Part shown: in pieces, positions 35,515-45,908 of the stretch
Layout of the letters: each line of letters opens with the position of its first letter
Position numbering within the stretch: position 1 is the first letter of the stretch
DNA from: Lodderomyces elongisporus
Lineage: Eukaryota > Ascomycota > Pichiomycetes > Serinales > Debaryomycetaceae
Assembly (NCBI RefSeq): GCF_030384665.1
Contig: NC_083674.1
Location: forward strand, 2,542,001-2,606,000
Length of the DNA stretch: 64,000 bases
Reading direction: 5' to 3'
Notes under the pieces: model-generated
The model's database searches: none
What the model saw: the letters and a program-made list of their open reading frames with translations, nothing else
What the model was told of the DNA's origin: nothing
Translations under genes and position numbers: made by a program

Positions 35515-37060
35515 TTATTTGCATATGCTACCAATTGCAGTTGGTGACATCATTTGATTCCAACTTTAATATTCCCTACATTTTCCCTGTCATCGCAGGC
35601 ATTATAATCACCATCACCAACACAACAGCTTTTAGAGTTATATCGTTTGATAAAAAAGAAGGTACAAGGCTCTCTTTTGGTATAATGAAAACAAAGTTGA
35701 ATAAGGTGAAAAACTTTAAAAAAAGAGAAAGCAAAGTTGCAAAAGATAACGCAATTGCAATCACCGCAATCACTATATGAATGTGGAAGAGGTAACATGT
35801 AATACAACATTTTTTTCTAAAAAAGCCAGAGTCATAAAGCGCTAGAAATTAAATGTCGTGAGAAATCCAGTGCCATGCATATCTTTTTTTTTCTTCTTCT
35901 TCTTCTTCTTCTTCTTCTATGTATACAGATAATGTATACACCTTGATAGATATTGCTATTATTAATACTGATAATGATAAACTCTAGTGTATCACGTGAC
36001 AGGTATACACTTTTTTCTTTAAATCAAAAACAGTGTCTCATGGTCGTGTGCCAAAGATCACTTACTACTAACTAGTGGCCAACTTTATGTGGAGAATAGA
36101 ACATTGTTCCTAGCACACAGTACCACACTACTAAACTGTAAAGTACCATCTTGAGCAATGGACTAGGCTATCCATAATTAGTACCAAAGTATAGTTGAAA
36201 AAAGGACAATTGATCAAAACTGACACTGATATTACTCTTCTTGTAGAGAGTGCAGAATAGGTATTGGTGTGTATTGTTCTTGCCTTGAAAGTTTTGAGTG
36301 AAATTACTAACAGAGACAAAAAAAAAAAATAATAATATTATTATTATTATTATTAATTAAAAAAAAAAAATGGGAAACGGAAAAGAAAAAGAAAAAGAAA
36401 AAATTCAGTGGAGGAATAAAGAGAAAAACAAAAGGGAAGTGTGAGTGCGAGTGCGAGTGTGAGTGTGAGTGCAAGTGTGTATGTGTGATAATTAATTAAT
36501 CAGTATCATCAATGCTCTCTCACTCAAAGTCAACGACAATACATCATCCACAGCAACTACGACCAACCTAAACAAAAAAAAACAACAACCATATACACCC
36601 ACACACCTATTAGAACTAAGCTATAGATACAACATCACACAACCTAAGCAACCCATCTTCTTTCAAATATAAAGCACAACACGATAGAAACACTTCGACC
36701 AGAGTTTGTTTCTTACCCTTAATCCTTTTATTTTTCACCAGTTGTATAATAGTTTGTTCAATTCACTAAAATTCTAGACTATTTCATCAACAACATTCAA
36801 TAAAGAAAAAAAAAAAGTTGAGCTTTCCACATTTCTAATCCGTCTCAAAAAGTCGATTTCTGCATCAAAAAAATTAATTCAAAAAAAGAACACCAATTTT
36901 TGATTATTTTGTTTCCTTTTTTTTTTCTTTTTCCTTTTCCTTATTCTTATTCCATTTCTATTTATTGGTTCTTTTGTTTATTTGTCATAATTAGAAAGTT
37001 TGACTCACCAATAGTTTAACTTACCAAGCTTTACATCTATCTACTTATATATATAAAAAC

Positions 37061-37095
<35 letters not shown>

Positions 37096-37163
37096 TAGAA
37101 AACACATAAAAAGCAACAAACAGAGCTTAAACCAGCACTATATTTATCCAACTTTTATTGCCA
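35515..37163. other. Promoter/leader region of the PP2A catalytic subunit gene
   Basis: About 1.65 kb with TTC triplets (about 35892-35917), an ATT run (36340-36356), GAGTGC/GAGTGT units (about 36440-36475), A-runs, and a (TA)n tract (about 37066-37093) ending some 70 bp before the ATG. One CACGTGAC is listed separately. No gene is seen. Confidence 0.75.
35993..36000 (+). promoter_or_regulatory. CACGTGAC, Cbf1-type E-box
   Basis: Full match to GTCACGTG on the other strand, the Cbf1 site of yeasts, in the MIH1/PP2A intergenic gap about 1.2 kb upstream of the PP2A gene. Confidence 0.3.
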
Positions 37164-38378
37164 ATGGATCCTGATAGAGACGTACCAATGGAAGACGCAG
37201 AAAGATCGCTTGATGATTTCGACTCAATGGACTTTTCAATGTCTCAAAATGCCAACAGCATAAACAATAATAATAATAACAATAATAATAATACCGCATC
37301 AACAGGCAAGCGAACAGGAAAAGGTGGGAAAACTTTGTCAGACTCCCTGAAATCTGCTACAACCAGCGCCAATGAACTCTCTGAAAGTTCCAAATTGCAA
37401 CTGCAACTGCAACAACAACAATCACAACAACAATCGGTGCCACAATCTGCAATTGACACACAGTCTGTAAACCAGTTAGACAAATGGATTGAGCAATTGC
37501 TGAAATGTGAACCTCTTTCAGAAGCAGACGTGAAAAAATTGTGTGAAATGGCTGTTGATGTATTGCAGGGTGAGGAAAACGTACAACCCGTATCAGTTCC
37601 AGTCACAATATGTGGTGATGTTCATGGTCAATTCCACGACTTAATGGAATTGTTCAAAATCGGTGGGCCATGCCCAGATACAAACTATTTATTCATGGGT
37701 GATTACGTTGATCGTGGCTATTACTCTGTTGAAACCGTATCATATTTAGTTTGCATGAAGGTGAGGTTCCCCAATAGAATTACCATTCTCAGAGGTAACC
37801 ACGAATCAAGACAAATTACTCAGGTCTATGGGTTCTATGATGAGTGTTTGAGAAAATATGGCTCTGCCACCGTATGGAAAGTGTTTACTGACTTGTTTGA
37901 CTATTTCCCAATTACTGCACTTGTCGATAACAAAGTTTTCTGTCTCCATGGTGGATTATCGCCAATGATTGAGACTATTGACCAGGTTCGTGAATTGAAC
38001 CGGATCCAAGAGGTTCCTCATGAAGGACCCATGTGTGATTTGCTTTGGTCGGATCCAGACGATCGGGGCGGATGGGGTATATCTCCACGTGGTGCGGGTT
38101 TCACTTTTGGTCAAGATATCAGTGAACAGTTTAACCATACAAACGATTTGAGTCTTATTGCTAGGGCACATCAATTGGTTATGGAGGGATTTAGTTGGAG
38201 TCATCAAGAAAATGTTGTTACTATATTCTCAGCACCTAATTACTGTTATAGATGTGGTAACCAGGCTGCAATTATGGAGGTTGATGAACAACATAATAGA
38301 CAATTTTTGCAATATGATCCAAGTGTTAGACCAGGTGAACCCACAGTCACAAGAAAGACGCCAGACTATTTCTTGTAA
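37164..38378 (+). CDS. PPH21: Serine/threonine phosphatase PP2A catalytic subunit
   Basis: A 404-residue protein whose last 310 or so residues are almost invariant PP2A catalytic subunit. The metal-binding PPP motifs are [17 protein letters not shown] and RGNHE, with later RAHQLV and [10 protein letters not shown]. It ends TRKTPDYFL, the conserved tail whose terminal Leu is carboxymethylated and whose Tyr is phosphorylated. The N-terminal extension of about 90 residues is acidic, then Asn- and Gln-rich, as in S. cerevisiae Pph21/Pph22. The start is the ATG at 37164; a TTG two codons upstream is not credible. It is the divergent partner of MIH1 across the retroelement. PP2A and Mih1 act in the same mitotic-entry circuit. 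PPH21 versus PPH22 naming is arbitrary here. Confidence 0.95.
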   Translation: MDPDRDVPMEDAERSLDDFDSMDFSMSQNANSINNNNNNNNNNTASTGKRTGKGGKTLSDSLKSATTSANELSESSKLQLQLQQQQSQQQSVPQSAIDTQSVNQLDKWIEQLLKCEPLSEADVKKLCEMAVDVLQGEENVQPVSVPVTICGDVHGQFHDLMELFKIGGPCPDTNYLFMGDYVDRGYYSVETVSYLVCMKVRFPNRITILRGNHESRQITQVYGFYDECLRKYGSATVWKVFTDLFDYFPITALVDNKVFCLHGGLSPMIETIDQVRELNRIQEVPHEGPMCDLLWSDPDDRGGWGISPRGAGFTFGQDISEQFNHTNDLSLIARAHQLVMEGFSWSHQENVVTIFSAPNYCYRCGNQAAIMEVDEQHNRQFLQYDPSVRPGEPTVTRKTPDYFL

Positions 38379-38823
38379 TGAAGACGGTGCAAACAGGCCA
38401 AGCGTTTGGAAAGTAAGGTCTATGAATAAATGGGCGAGAACGAGCAAGAGGAGAAGCAATCAGTGATGATTGCTGCTTATGAATTAATTTTCTTTTTTTT
38501 TTTAAAAAAACATAATGCTATGTATTACATTCTTTTTTAAGTTATTGAAGAGAGAGGTTGAGGCTTGATAGGATGAGAAGAAGAAGAAGAAGAAGGAGAG
38601 GGTAGGCTTGTATTTGTATTTGTATTACGCTTTATAATGTCAACATGATTGATTTTTAACTAAAACTTGAAAACTTGTAGCTTTATCCTAAAACCAATGG
38701 CATGTTAGAACACTTATTCTTTGAGGAGATGGAAAACAAACCACTTGCTAACTGTCGCATTTTCAGTGTCGTGAAATGGGAATAGTAATTTGCAGACACT
38801 CAGGCTCGGTTGTTTTGCTTTTC

Positions 38824-38854
<31 letters not shown>

Positions 38855-39140
38855 CTTAACTCTCGCTTCTCAATTTTTTTTTCTTTTATTCACCAACCAC
38901 AGAGCATGAAAAATACATTAAGTAAGCACCTCTAAAAAGTGCTACCAGTAAAAATATTGAATCCAATTTCTTAGTACTGTCAAGAACCCGTCATCATCAT
39001 TAACAACAACCAACCTCCCACACATCCAACATCCAGCATCCCACACATTCAACATTCAACATCCAACACGATCACCACAGCTACACGTCAATCGCATCAG
39101 ACAGTAAACCAGAATACGCAATAAACACAGTCTATAGATA
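38379..39140. other. Intergenic region, PP2A gene to complex I subunit gene
   Basis: About 760 bp with AGA triplets (38576-38596), TGTATT units (about 38609-38628), a CT tract (38823-38854), and tandem ACATCCA/ACATTCA units (about 39022-39069) in the likely leader of the next gene. No gene is seen. Confidence 0.75.
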
Positions 39141-40394
39141 ATGATGTTGAGGACACAAGTAAGGCTTATGCCCAAAAAGCTTTCTCCCATTACTAAGGGA
39201 GCTGCTAGAACCACCACTCTTGCAGCCTACAACAACAGCAACACTACTACTGGAATCTTTACTGGATCTGCTACCACTCTTCACTCAAGGTCAATTTACA
39301 CTTCAGTTCTTGAATCTGACATTAACATCACTCCCGCAGGTAAAGTCAACGTTTCTGTTGGTCCAGGTGGCCGTTCATCACGTACTGGATACACCGTGAC
39401 TGTATTTGGTGCTAGTGGATTCCTTGGTCGTTATTTGGTCTCCAAGTTGGCACGTCATGGTACTACAACCATTGTTCCTTACCGAGACGATATGAAAAAG
39501 AGATTCTTGAAAGTTGCCGGAGATTTGGGTGTTGTCAACTTTGTTGAGATTGACGCAAGAAACTTACAGAGTATAGAGGATTCCGTTGCCCACTCTGATG
39601 TTGTCATTAATTGTATTGGTGTTGATTACGACACCAAGAATTTCAGTATGGCAGATGTCAATATCGCTTTGGCTGAAAGGATAGCTCGTGCTACTCGTGA
39701 TGCTGGTGTGCCACGTTTTGTCCATGTTAGTTCATACAATGCTGATCCAAAGAGTGACAGTGTCTTTTACGCAACAAAAGGTATTGGTGAACAAAGAGTT
39801 AAGGAAATCATTCCCTCAGCAACAATTGTTCGTCCAGCACAGATGTTTGGTAGAGAAGACAACTTGTTAAACTATCTTGGTCCAAACATTAAGATGTGGA
39901 CACCTAACAAGAACCAAAAAGAAATATATCCGGTCTATGTGCTCGATGTTGCTCGTGCCTTGGAAAAGATCACCTATGATGACACAACCATGGGTAAGAC
40001 TTACGAGTTGTACGGTCCAGAGAAGTTATCATACCATGAAATTAGAACCATGATTCATGGTATCACAGAAAACTTTGCCATGGCAGGTCCTTTCACTTAC
40101 AACTTTGCCGATTATAACTTGCCCCTTCCAATCGCTAAAGCTATTGCTCAATTGCAACAATTGGTTTGGTGGAAATTGCCAAACCCTGACCAAATGCAAA
40201 GACACGTCATTAATCAAAAGATTGATAGTACAGCCGAAACATTCGAAAGCTTGGGTTTGGGTGCACAACAAGACAGAACCAAATTGGCCGATGTTTTGTT
40301 TAGTTATGTGAAGCAATGGAGACATCCATTGATTGCCCAAAAAGGTGGTCCAAACAAAGAAGAATTGAGACAACAACAGCACTTTACCGAATAA
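39141..40394 (+). CDS. Mitochondrial complex I 39-kDa subunit (NDUFA9/NUEM-like)
   Basis: A 417-residue protein related to the NAD(P)-binding accessory subunit of NADH:ubiquinone oxidoreductase (NDUFA9 in human, NUEM in Yarrowia). A basic, hydroxylated N-terminus (MMLRTQVRLMPKKLSPITKG) looks like a mitochondrial presequence. The atypical short-chain dehydrogenase fold begins with VFGASGFLGRYLVSKLARHG, the nucleotide-binding glycine motif. NCIGVDYDTKNF and RFVHVSSYNAD are further family landmarks, and TIVRPAQMFGRED follows. S. cerevisiae lacks complex I, so this supports a Candida-clade genome. The start is the first ATG at 39141; a second ATG follows directly. No anomalies. Confidence 0.92.
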   Translation: MMLRTQVRLMPKKLSPITKGAARTTTLAAYNNSNTTTGIFTGSATTLHSRSIYTSVLESDINITPAGKVNVSVGPGGRSSRTGYTVTVFGASGFLGRYLVSKLARHGTTTIVPYRDDMKKRFLKVAGDLGVVNFVEIDARNLQSIEDSVAHSDVVINCIGVDYDTKNFSMADVNIALAERIARATRDAGVPRFVHVSSYNADPKSDSVFYATKGIGEQRVKEIIPSATIVRPAQMFGREDNLLNYLGPNIKMWTPNKNQKEIYPVYVLDVARALEKITYDDTTMGKTYELYGPEKLSYHEIRTMIHGITENFAMAGPFTYNFADYNLPLPIAKAIAQLQQLVWWKLPNPDQMQRHVINQKIDSTAETFESLGLGAQQDRTKLADVLFSYVKQWRHPLIAQKGGPNKEELRQQQHFTE

Positions 40395-41025
40395 GTGATG
40401 GAGCTTAGGTTTATAGTATCATAGACAAACTAATACGATGAAGATGTAAAGCAAAAGCAAAAGCAAAAGCAAAAGCAAAAGCAAAAGCAAAAGCAAAAGC
40501 AAAAAAAAAAAAAAAAAAAAGAAAGAAAATTAAAGCAAAAACAAGAACAAGATGAAGTGAAATGCCAGGGGTGTAGAATGTGCTAAAGTAAAAGCTCTTA
40601 ACAAAGCGATACAGTTTAGAATCTCCTTTTAATTTATGTAGACAAAGAGATGTAATTTATCACACATTGTTAGTAACGTTGTGATTAGCTTTCTTTAACA
40701 TCCGTAAGAAAAAAAAAAAGAAAGAAACCAAATGAAGAAAAAATATTTTTTATCACCCGTTTTCGCAGATAGCCGAGACAATCTTATCACCCGCACAAGA
40801 TTTCATTCAATCATAAATATGTATATATATATCCGTATGTTTGTAAGTATATATATATATATATATATGTACGTATGTATATACATATCAATATATTCAT
40901 TGAAATTCAACACCTCTGACACGAAAAATCGTTTTGATTCGCCAACTGATTAATTCAAAGAGGTTTTGTCCAGTGCCTCAATTGCTCATTATTTATCTGA
41001 CTTAAAGAAATTACGCTATAATATA
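40395..41025. other. Intergenic region, complex I gene to OHCU decarboxylase gene
   Basis: About 630 bp with an AAAGCA array running into A20 (40448-40520, listed separately) and (TA)n tracts (about 40822-40868). An in-frame extension of the downstream gene begins at a TTG (40966) but has no ATG before 41026. Confidence 0.75.
40448..40520 (+). repeat. AAAGCA hexanucleotide array followed by A20
   Basis: About nine AAAGCA units then about 20 A residues, in the 3' region of the complex I subunit gene. Confidence 0.9.
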
Positions 41026-41631
41026 ATGTACAAGCTTCCATCAATTGAGGAGTTTAAATCACAAAGCCCGGATGTTCAAAAGCAAACACTAGACCAACTC
41101 TTTGAGCCTTGTGATAGCTTATCCTGGTTTATTCAGACTTATGTCTTGCATCCACCACATAACCACCATCACCATGGAGAATTCACTACGTATGGCGAGT
41201 TCATTGAGGTTGTGCGTAGTGAGCTTCACGGGTTTTTGCACTTGGCAGAATTTGAATCTTCACGAACCCATGGTGAGGTCACACCCATAATCTCGCACAT
41301 CATTTCTGCACATCCAAGATTAGGTGTGCCTAAAAAGACTGCTAAGCTCAGTGAACACTCTAGTGCTGAACAAAAGAATTTGGCTGCTGGTGAAGGAGAA
41401 GAAGCAGAGAAAATGAAAGAGTTGTTAATTGAGTTGAACGAAGAATATGAGATTAAGTTTCCTGGATTAAGATATGTTGTATTTGTCAATGGTCGGGGAA
41501 GGCCGGAGATAATGGAAGATATGAAGAAGAGAATCAAGCGAGGCGATATCAGTTTGGAAAGAAAGGAGGCGTTTGACGCGATTTGTGATATCGCCTTGGA
41601 TAGAGCCGGCAAATTGGGCGCAAAACTATAA
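41026..41631 (+). CDS. OHCU decarboxylase family protein (uricase pathway), PTS1-bearing
   Basis: A 201-residue protein of the 2-oxo-4-hydroxy-4-carboxy-5-ureidoimidazoline decarboxylase family, the enzyme that makes (S)-allantoin after urate oxidase. Landmarks are LPSIEEFKSQSPDVQ at the N-terminus, FEPCDSLSWF, the catalytic-His block HIISAHPRLG, LNEEYEIKFPGLRYVVFVNG and GRPEIMEDMKKRI. It ends GAKL, a good peroxisomal targeting signal (AKL), and the eukaryotic pathway is peroxisomal. The ATG at 41026 gives the family N-terminus; frame continues 20 codons upstream only to a TTG. A short His run (NHHHHG) lies in a loop. No other purine-degradation gene is adjacent. Function is inferred from the family and the signal. 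Confidence 0.85.
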   Translation: MYKLPSIEEFKSQSPDVQKQTLDQLFEPCDSLSWFIQTYVLHPPHNHHHHGEFTTYGEFIEVVRSELHGFLHLAEFESSRTHGEVTPIISHIISAHPRLGVPKKTAKLSEHSSAEQKNLAAGEGEEAEKMKELLIELNEEYEIKFPGLRYVVFVNGRGRPEIMEDMKKRIKRGDISLERKEAFDAICDIALDRAGKLGAKL

Positions 41632-42400
41632 ATTAAAAGAGAATATTGATACATACGTTGCAGGTAATGTTGTAAATGACAAGAAGATATAGACAATACG
41701 GTTTTTTTTTCAAGTTAGCCACAGTAAAAAAAAAAAAAATATGTACAAACTTGTATTTTGTAGATTGGTGGAATGTGAATCTTTGACTAATAAAGGGTGA
41801 ATATTTCGCGTTTGCTCTACTGATGCTTTGAGTTTGGTTTCTACTGACGATTTACGGTACAAATCAGAAATCATTATACAGCTCTTTGAAGTGGAAGATA
41901 CCGACCATCGTGTTCTATATTGCCATATGTGTCAAGCATTCTATCCTAGCCTTGTGTGGCTGCTAAAAATCCAAACCAATAAAGTAAATACAAAAAAAAA
42001 AAAAGAAACAAAAATAAAGAATAAATTCATAATAATAATAAAAATAAAGATAAAAAATATATTTGGTTTTAAATGTGTAATGGAGATTGGGTCATGATTG
42101 CACGACCTCGTCTGGGAAAGTTCAACGTTGTTTGCCCTGGAACACATAATCTTTTGTAATTTGATAGCCGCAATATAAACCGAATAGCGACCAATTCAAT
42201 TTATCTTAAGCATAAGGTTTGACATTACTACATTTAAACTATCTTTAAACAACACACAACACACAACACACAACACACAAACACACACACCTTCCTCCCA
42301 ACCAAACCAAACCAAACCAAACCAATTTCCCATCACTTTTTCCTTTAATACGCACACTAACCACTTACTCCTCTGTTTTTAACTATTCAATTAAGTCAAG
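41632..42400. other. Intergenic region and VMA1 promoter/leader
   Basis: About 770 bp with A-runs, an ACACAAC array (42249-42277) and a CCAAA array (about 42300-42323) in the likely VMA1 5' leader. No gene is seen; the open frames near 41828-42147 are low complexity. Confidence 0.75.
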
Positions 42401-45400
42401 ATGGTATGTATTTTTAACATTCTCGGAAATAGTTCATTATAAAACTCTCGTCTCCTTTTACTAACTCAAATGTCAAGGCTGGTGTAATGGAAAATGCAAG
42501 AAAGCAGATTCAACGACTCAATATAGATGACCAAAAAGAGGGCCAATATGGATCCATCTACTCTGTTTCGGGACCAGTTGTGGTTGCTGAAAACATGATT
42601 GGATGTGCCATGTACGAATTGGTCAAGGTTGGTCATGACAACTTAGTCGGAGAAGTCATTAGAATCAATGGTGATAAAGCAACTATACAAGTTTACGAAG
42701 AGACAGCTGGTGTTACTGTAGGTGACCCTGTTTTGCGTACCGGTGCTCCTTTGAGTGCCGAGTTGGGACCAGGTTTACTAAACACCATTTATGATGGTAT
42801 CCAACGTCCATTAAAGGAGATTAAAGACGAAACAAACTCAATTTATATTCCCCGTGGTATTGATGTTCCAGCATTGAGCAAGACAGTACAGTACGACTTT
42901 AAGCCTGGCCAATTGAAAGTTGGTGATCACATTACTGGTGGTGATATTTTTGGTTCCGTTTTCGAAAACTCTTTGTTGGATGACCACAAAATCTTGTTAC
43001 CACCAAGAGCAAGGGGTACCATCACCTCGATTGCAGAGGCTGGTTCTTATACCGTTGAAGACACTGTGTTGGAAGTTGAGTTTGATGGCAAGAAACACAA
43101 GTACTCAATGATGCACACTTGGCCAGTGAGGGTCCCAAGACCAGTGGCTGAGAAATTGACTGCTGATTACCCATTGTTGACTGGTCAAAGAGTTTTGGAC
43201 TCCTTGTTCCCATGTGTCCAAGGTGGTACCACCTGTATCCCTGGTGCTTTTGGATGTGGAAAGACTGTTATTTCCCAATCATTGTCCAAGTACTCCAACT
43301 CAGATGTTATTATTTACGTTGGTTGTTTTACCAAGGGTACTCAGGTCATGATGGCCGATGGTAAGGACAAATCAATTGAAGATGTTCAATTGGGTGAATT
43401 AGTCATGGGTAAAGATGGTGACGCTAGAAAAGTTGTTGGTTTGCCAAGAGGCTTTGATACAATGTACAAAGTGGAGCAAATTGGCCATGACGACAGCTTA
43501 AACTTTACTGTTTCTGCTGACCACAAGCTTGTTTTGAAAACAGAACAAAGAATTGAAGTCACTACACGTAAATTTGCTGGTAAAAATTACGCTGCTGTGA
43601 ACTACTTTGCCATGGGTAAAACAAAGAAATCAGCTGGAGGTAAAGATGGTGTTGAAATTGTAAGAGTCAAGAGCAAGGTATTTGCACACCATATTCACGG
43701 TAAAGAAGTTGCCGAAAGTAAAGCATTGGAGTTTGCAGCTTCCGTTGATATGTCTGCCATTGAATGGGTGGTTGAAGCTAAAGACTATTACGAGCAAGTT
43801 GAAGATACCGTTAAGCAAAACTCGACTCAACTGATCAACCCAGTCTTTTACGAGTCTAATGCAATTGGAAAATGGTTGGCAGATAATGGTGAAACTAAAC
43901 CTTCCTCAGCTTCCGAGTTGGCATACTTGATGGGTGCCGCTTTTAATGAATCAAGAGAGTCAATTTCCGATGCCGCAACAAATACAAAGAGAACTTTGGA
44001 GAATGTTGAATTCGATGACTTGAAGTCGGTTGATTCTTCTCTTGATTTATCAATGGATGATGGATACGAAACTGATAATACTTCTATCCATTCTGTTAAT
44101 GAGAAAGAAAGCGTAAATGTTGCTCGTCTTCTTAAGCAAGCTCTTGACCATTTCGGTTTCAGCACTGGCAGTAATAAAGTTATCCCATCAAGTATTGCAG
44201 TTGAAAACATTGAAGTAAGAGAGTCCTTTTTAGCTGGTTTTGTTGATGCTTCTCAAACTGAGTTGAAACAAGACTCTGCCATTATCAACATCGGTGCCTC
44301 TAACAAGTCCATAATTGCCAACATCGTCAAGTTGGCTCGTTCATTGGGTATCAAGGCAGCTTGTAAGGATGATGGATTAAACAGAATTACTCTTGAAGGG
44401 CCAGCTCTTGCAGGGGTTTTGTCCAAATGTTCATCCTCATCTGTTGATGCAAAATCTTTTGCAAGAGATGCTGTTCCATTCAACTTTAATCTTTTGAGAT
44501 CAGCAAAGGAAGATTACTACGGTATCACACTTAGTGAGACATCAGACCACATGTTCCTTCTCTCGAATTTGGCCCTTGTTCACAACTGTGGTGAGAGAGG
44601 TAACGAGATGGCTGAAGTGTTGATGGAGTTCCCTGAATTATATACCGAGATTGACGGAAGAAAAGAACCAATCATGAAGCGTACTACATTGGTTGCCAAC
44701 ACATCCAACATGCCTGTTGCTGCCAGAGAGGCTTCGATTTACACTGGTATCACATTGGCTGAATATTTCAGAGATCAAGGTAAGAATGTTTCCATGATTG
44801 CTGACTCCTCGTCACGTTGGGCAGAGGCATTGAGAGAAATCTCTGGTAGATTGGGTGAAATGCCTGCCGACCAAGGTTTCCCAGCTTACTTGGGTGCCAA
44901 ATTGGCATCTTTTTACGAGAGAGCAGGTAAAGCAACGGCGTTGGGTTCACCAGACAGAGTCGGTTCTGTTTCAGTGGTTGCTGCTGTTTCTCCTGCAGGT
45001 GGTGATTTTTCTGATCCTGTTACCACAGCTACTTTGGGTATCACCCAAGTGTTTTGGGGTTTGGACAAAAAACTCGCACAAAGAAAGCATTTCCCTTCGA
45101 TTAATACATCAGTTTCTTACTCCAAGTATACCAACATTTTGAACAAATACTATGACTCAAATTATGCTGAGTTCCCACAGTTGAGAAACAAAATCAAGGA
45201 GATTTTGTCGAATGCTGAGGAATTGGAACAAGTTGTCCAATTAGTTGGTAAATCTGCATTGAGTGACTCTGACAAGATCACATTGGATGTTGCCACCTTG
45301 GTTAAGGAGGATTTCTTGCAACAGAATGGTTACTCTACATACGATGCCTTTTGTCCAATCTGGAAGACATTTGATATGATGAGAGCATTCATTTCATATC

Positions 45401-45591
45401 ATGATGAGGCACAAAAGGCGGTTGCCAATGGAGCACAATGGTCCAAATTGGCTGAAGCTACAGCTGATGTGAAACATGCTGTTTCATCTGCAAAATTCTT
45501 TGAGCCTTCTAGAGGTGAAAAAGAGGGTGAGAAGGAGTTTAATGCCTTGTTGACCAATATCTCGGAAAAGTTTGCCGAAGCATCTGAATAA
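42401..45591 (+). CDS. VMA1: V-ATPase subunit A precursor with intein (spliced gene)
   Basis: Catalytic A subunit of the vacuolar proton pump. The gene has one intron: exon 1 is only the ATG (42401-42403) and exon 2 is 42478-45591. Splicing gives [15 protein letters not shown], matching the family start MAG-ENARK, rather than the shorter internal start at 42487. The precursor is 1038 residues. Removing the 421-residue intein (43324-44586) leaves 617, the length of mature S. cerevisiae Vma1. Extein motifs include [14 protein letters not shown], the P-loop GAFGCGKT, and SDVIIYVGC before the intein, with [15 protein letters not shown] after it. The insertion point is the same as in S. cerevisiae VMA1 (VDE). 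The C-terminal region ([20 protein letters not shown] onward) is complete. Confidence 0.95.
42404..42477 (+). other. 74-nt spliceosomal intron directly after the VMA1 ATG
   Basis: 5' splice site GTATGT at 42404, consensus branch site TACTAAC at 42459-42465, and 3' splice site AAG ending at 42477. Removal joins ATG in phase 0 to GCTGGTGTAATGGAA (AGVME), restoring the conserved N-terminus. All three signals are perfect yeast consensus. Confidence 0.93.
43324..44586 (+). other. VMA1 intein (421 residues) with degenerate homing endonuclease
   Basis: Begins with Cys1 ([13 protein letters not shown], block A) and ends SNLALVHN with penultimate His and terminal Asn; the next extein residue is Cys. 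All residues needed for protein splicing are therefore present. Block B reads FTVSADHKL with its His, and block F reads [12 protein letters not shown]. The LAGLIDADG-type endonuclease is eroded. The first motif reads [11 protein letters not shown] (residues 200-210), with Glu209 where VDE has catalytic Asp218 and both flanking Gly lost. The second reads [10 protein letters not shown], with Asp308 kept but the DG following it lost. A Ser/Asp/Glu-rich stretch replaces part of the endonuclease core. Splicing is likely active; DNA cleavage probably is not. Confidence 0.92.
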
Positions 45592-45908
45592 AAGAGATTT
45601 TCATAAGTAGAGACTATAAAAAAAAAATTACATTTTATTATCGATCATTCTAGTTGAACATAGTACACAAGAGCGAGGGGAGGTGCATTGAAAAAGGTGA
45701 TTAAAAAAAATCGTAAATATCATGTAGTAAGCTAAGGTTTGTAAACATTGTAAAGCACAAGAAGTTGAAAAGTAAAAAAGGAAGATGAAAAAAAAAAAAA
45801 AAAAAAGAAAAAAAGGAAAAAGAAAGAAAAAGAAAGAAAAAGAAGGAACTAAATGAAGATATCATAGCAAATTCTAGTTTTTTCGAAAGAAGCAATACCC
45901 CTTTGTAT
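45592..45908. other. Convergent spacer after VMA1
   Basis: 317 bp with an A18 run followed by purine-only GAAAAAG units (about 45788-45846). Shared 3' region of VMA1 and a convergent gene. Nothing else is seen. Confidence 0.75.

Noticed and set aside
36066..36072. TACTAAC branch-site-like sequence upstream of the PP2A gene
   Set aside because: No GTATGT donor lies at a sensible distance and no exon is needed; the gene is complete without an intron.
42487..42489. ATG at 42487 as the VMA1 start
   Set aside because: It lacks the conserved MAG start; the upstream ATG with perfect intron signals restores it and gives the exact mature length of 617.
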